From positions 241,609 to 305,608 of the forward strand of contig JASIRB010000758.1 in assembly GCA_030323885.1 (NCBI GenBank): a stretch of 64,000 nt of DNA, read 5' to 3'. Below are positions 61,191 through 64,000 of the stretch, piece by piece. How positions within the stretch are numbered: the stretch's first letter is position 1; each line of letters opens with the position of its first letter. This stretch comes from Branchipolynoe longqiensis. Lineage: Eukaryota > Annelida > Polychaeta > Phyllodocida > Polynoidae. The notes beneath the pieces were generated by a model. The model saw only the letters and a list, made by a program, of their open reading frames with translations. It was not told where the DNA came from and made no database searches. A program made the position numbers and the translations under genes.

Positions 61191-64000
61191 GTCTAAAGGC
61201 CGGGTCACATAGCCGTTAGTGGACGTAGTTGAACGTAGGTGAATGTAGTGGAGGCTAACGTGGGTCAAACCTGGTGTAAGTTTGTAAATGCCTGGTCACA
61301 TAGCCGTTAGTGGACGTAGTTGAACGTAGGTGAATGTAGTGGAGGCTAACGTGGGTCAAACCTGGTGTAAGTTTGTAAAGGCCCGGTCACATAGCCGTTA
61401 GTGGACGTAGTTGAACATAGCTGAATGTAGTGGAGGCTAATGTGGGTCAAACCTGGTGTAAGTTTGCAAAGGCCCGGTCACATAGCCGTTAGTGGACGTA
61501 GTTGAACGTAGATGAATGTAGTGGAGGCTAACATGGGTCAAACCTGGTGTAAGTTTGTAAAGGCCTGGTCACATAGCCATTAGTGGACGTAGTTGAACGT
61601 AGATGAATGTAGTGGAGGCTAACATGGGTCAAACCTGGTGTAAGTTTGTAAATGCCCGGTCACATAGCCATTAGTGGACGTAGTTGAACGTAGGTGAATG
61701 TAGTGGAGGCTAACGTGGGTCAAACCTGGTGTAAGTTTGTAAAGGCCCGGTCACATAGCCGTTAGTGGACGTAGTTGAACGTAGGTGAATGTAGTGGAGG
61801 CTACCGTGGGTCAAACCTGGTGTAATTTGTAAAGGCCCGGTCACATAGCCGTTAGTGGACGTAGTTGAACATAGGTGAATGTAGTGGAGGCTAACGTGGG
61901 TCAAACCTGGTGTAAGTTTGTAAAGGCCTGTCACATAGCCGTTAGTGGACATAGTTGAACATAGCTGAATGTAGTGGAGGCTAACGTGGGTCAAACCTGG
62001 TGTAAGTTTGTAAAGGCCTGGTCACATAGCCGTTAGTGGACATAGTTGAACATAGCTGAATGTAGTGGAGGCTAACCTGGGTCAAACCTGGTGTAAGTTT
62101 GTAAAGGCCTGGTCACATAGCCGTTAGTGGACATAGTTGAACGTAGGTGAATGTAGTGGAGGCTAACATGGGTCAAACCTGGTGTAAGTTTGTAAAGGCC
62201 TGGTCACATAGCCGTTAGAGGATGTAGTTGAACGTAGGTGAATGTAGTGGAGGCTATAACATGGGTCAAACCTGGTGTAAGTTTGTAAAGGCCCGGTCAC
62301 ATAGCCATTAGTGGACGTAGTTGAACATAGGTGAATGTAGTGGGGGCTAACGTGGGTCAAACCTTGTGTAAGTTTGTAAAGGCCTGGTCACATAGCTGTT
62401 AGTAGACATAGTTGAACATAGCTGAATGTAGTGGAGGCTAACGTGGGTCAAACCTGGTATAAGTTTGTAAAGGCCCAGTTACATAGCCGTTAGTGGATGT
62501 AGTAGAACGTAGGTGAATGTAGTGGAGGCTAACGTGGGTCAAACCTGGTGTAAGTTTGTAAAGGCATGGTCACATAGCCATTAGTGGACGTAGTTGAACA
62601 TAGGTGAATGTAGTGGAGGCTAACGTGGGTCAAACCTGGTCACATAGCCCTTAGTGGACATAGTTGAACATAGCTGAATGTAGTGGAGGCTAACGTGGGT
62701 CAAACCTGGTGTAAGTTTGTAACGGCCCGGTCACATAGCCATTAGTGGACATAGTTGAACATAGCTGAATGTAGTGGAGGCTAACGTGGGTCAAACCTGG
62801 TGTAAGTTTGTAACGGCCCGGTCACATAGCCGTTAGTGGACGTAGTTGAACATAGGTGAATGTAGTGGAGGCTAACGTGGGTCAAACCTGGTGTAAGTTT
62901 GTAAAGGCCTGGTCACATAGCCCTTAGTGGACATAGTTGAACATAGCTGAATGTAGTGGAGGCTAACGTGGGTCAAACCTGGTGTAAGTTTGTAACGGCC
63001 CGGTCACATAGCCATTAGTGGACATAGTTGAACATAGCTGAATGTAGTGGAGGCTAACGTGGGTCAAACCTGGTGTAAGTTTGTAAAGGCCGGGTCACAT
63101 AGCCGTTAGTGGACGTAGTTGAACATAGGTGAATGTAGTGGAGGCTAACGTGGGTCAAACCTGGTGTAAGTTTGTAAAGGCCTGGTCACATAGCCATTAG
63201 TGGAGATGAGGTTGAACGTAGTTGAATGTAGTGGAGGCTAACATGGGTCAAACCTGGTGTAAGTTTGTAAATGCCTGGTCACATAGCCGTTAGTGGACGT
63301 AGTTGAACATAGCTGAATGTAGTGGAGGCTAACGTGGGTCAAACCTGGTGTAAGTTTGTAAAGGCCCGGTCACATAGCCGTTAGTGGACGTAGTTGAACA
63401 TAGGTGAATGTAGTGGAGGCTAACGTGGTTCAAACCTGGTGTAAGTTTGTAAAGGCCTGGTCACATAGCCTTTAGTGGACATAGTTGAACATAGGTGAAT
63501 GTAGTGGAGGCTAACGTGGGTCAAACCTGGTGTAAGTTTGTAAAGGCCTGGTCACATAGCCATTAGTGGACGTGGTTGAACGTAGGTGAATGTAGTGGAG
63601 GCTAACGTGCGTCAAACCTGGTGTAAGTTTCAAAAGGCCTGGTCACATAGCCGTTAGTGGACGTAGTTGAACATAGGTGAATGTAGTGGAGGTTATCATG
63701 GGTCAAACCTGGTGTAAGTTTGTAAAGGCCGGGTCACATAGCCGTTAGTGGACGTAGTTGAACGTAGGTGAATGTAGTGGAGGCTAACGTGGATCAAACC
63801 TGGTGTAAGTTTGTAAAGGCCGGGTCACATAGCCGTTTGTGGACGTAGTTGAACATAGGTGAATGTAGTGGAGGCTAACATGGGTCAAACCTGGTGTAAG
63901 TTTGTAAAGGCCTGGTCACATAGCCGTTAGTGGACATAGTTGAACGTAGGTGAATGTAGTGGAGGCTAACGTGGGTCAAACCTGGTGTAAGTTTGTAAAG
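61191..64000. repeat. 91-bp satellite, about 31 units, continues past the window
   Basis: The unit is AAGGCCCGGTCACATAGCCG, TTAGTGGACGTAGTTGAACG, TAGGTGAATGTAGTGGAGGC and TAACGTGGGTCAAACCTGGT plus GTAAGTTTGTA. Most units are full length; one near 62632 is shortened. Recurrent variants are GGTGAATG/GCTGAATG and GACGTAG/GACATAG. Open frames over it (for example the minus frames at 61710-62360) are translation of the array. Confidence 0.97.

Noticed and set aside
61710..62360. Minus-strand frames with repeated histidine/tyrosine motifs
   Set aside because: They are read from the 91-bp satellite and break wherever a unit length changes.

Overview
The window is animal nuclear DNA with almost no recognisable host gene content. 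It is packed with dispersed short repeats, nested transposons, minisatellites and satellites, and every long open frame that looks like a protein belongs to a mobile element. A short repeat at 6089, 14345 (reverse) and 15640 resembles, from memory, a tRNA-headed SINE widespread in mollusc genomes. The LINE and Fen-like element families are also common in marine invertebrates. A mollusc or another lophotrochozoan is therefore my best guess, held loosely. I see no rRNA, no CRISPR array and no certain functional tRNA gene.

Layout. 1-16.8 kb: about a dozen copies of one tRNA-derived SINE (called SINE-A here), four palindromic foldback elements (2400, 6567, 9594, 13573), MITEs ending in GCCGTGTTCACAC-like termini (4096, 11925, 16233), and a 30-bp minisatellite of about 40 units (4803-6070). 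17.3-20.0 kb: a multi-domain mobile-element-type protein broken by in-frame stops. It carries a FEN/XPG (PIN-like) nuclease fold signature and a Cys-rich CXC-like tail. 20-31 kb: more SINEs and MITEs, a pogo-type MITE, a LINE 3' fragment, two solo LTRs in opposite orientation with 4-bp target duplications, and a dimeric SINE.

31.1-36.2 kb: a TTAA-flanked element with a nearly full-length APE-type LINE inside it. ORF2 is intact (1019 aa); ORF1, with a PHD finger, is frameshifted. 37.2-39.4 kb: a second, degraded LINE on the minus strand, itself hit by another repeat. 39.4-46.2 kb: G-rich tracts, a 115-bp repeat family, two more TTAA elements, and a 65-bp satellite that starts inside a tRNA-like sequence. 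46.4-49.6 kb: a GC-rich unit with terminal direct repeats, a gag-like ORF and an overlapping repetitive second ORF, with no reverse transcriptase. 49.8-61 kb: MITEs, solo LTR, SINEs and one GC-rich unique island (about 57.9-59.5 kb), the best place for host sequence. 61.2 kb to the window end: a 91-bp satellite of about 31 units that runs off the edge.

The parts are not a pathway; they are layers of insertions. Nesting and target-site duplications give relative ages. The most original signals are the stop-interrupted Fen-like element, the gag-only direct-repeat element, the shared TTAA / GTCACA-terminus group from which a satellite seems to have grown, and the palindromic elements with 3-bp CWG duplications. 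All family calls come from reading motifs; no database search was run.
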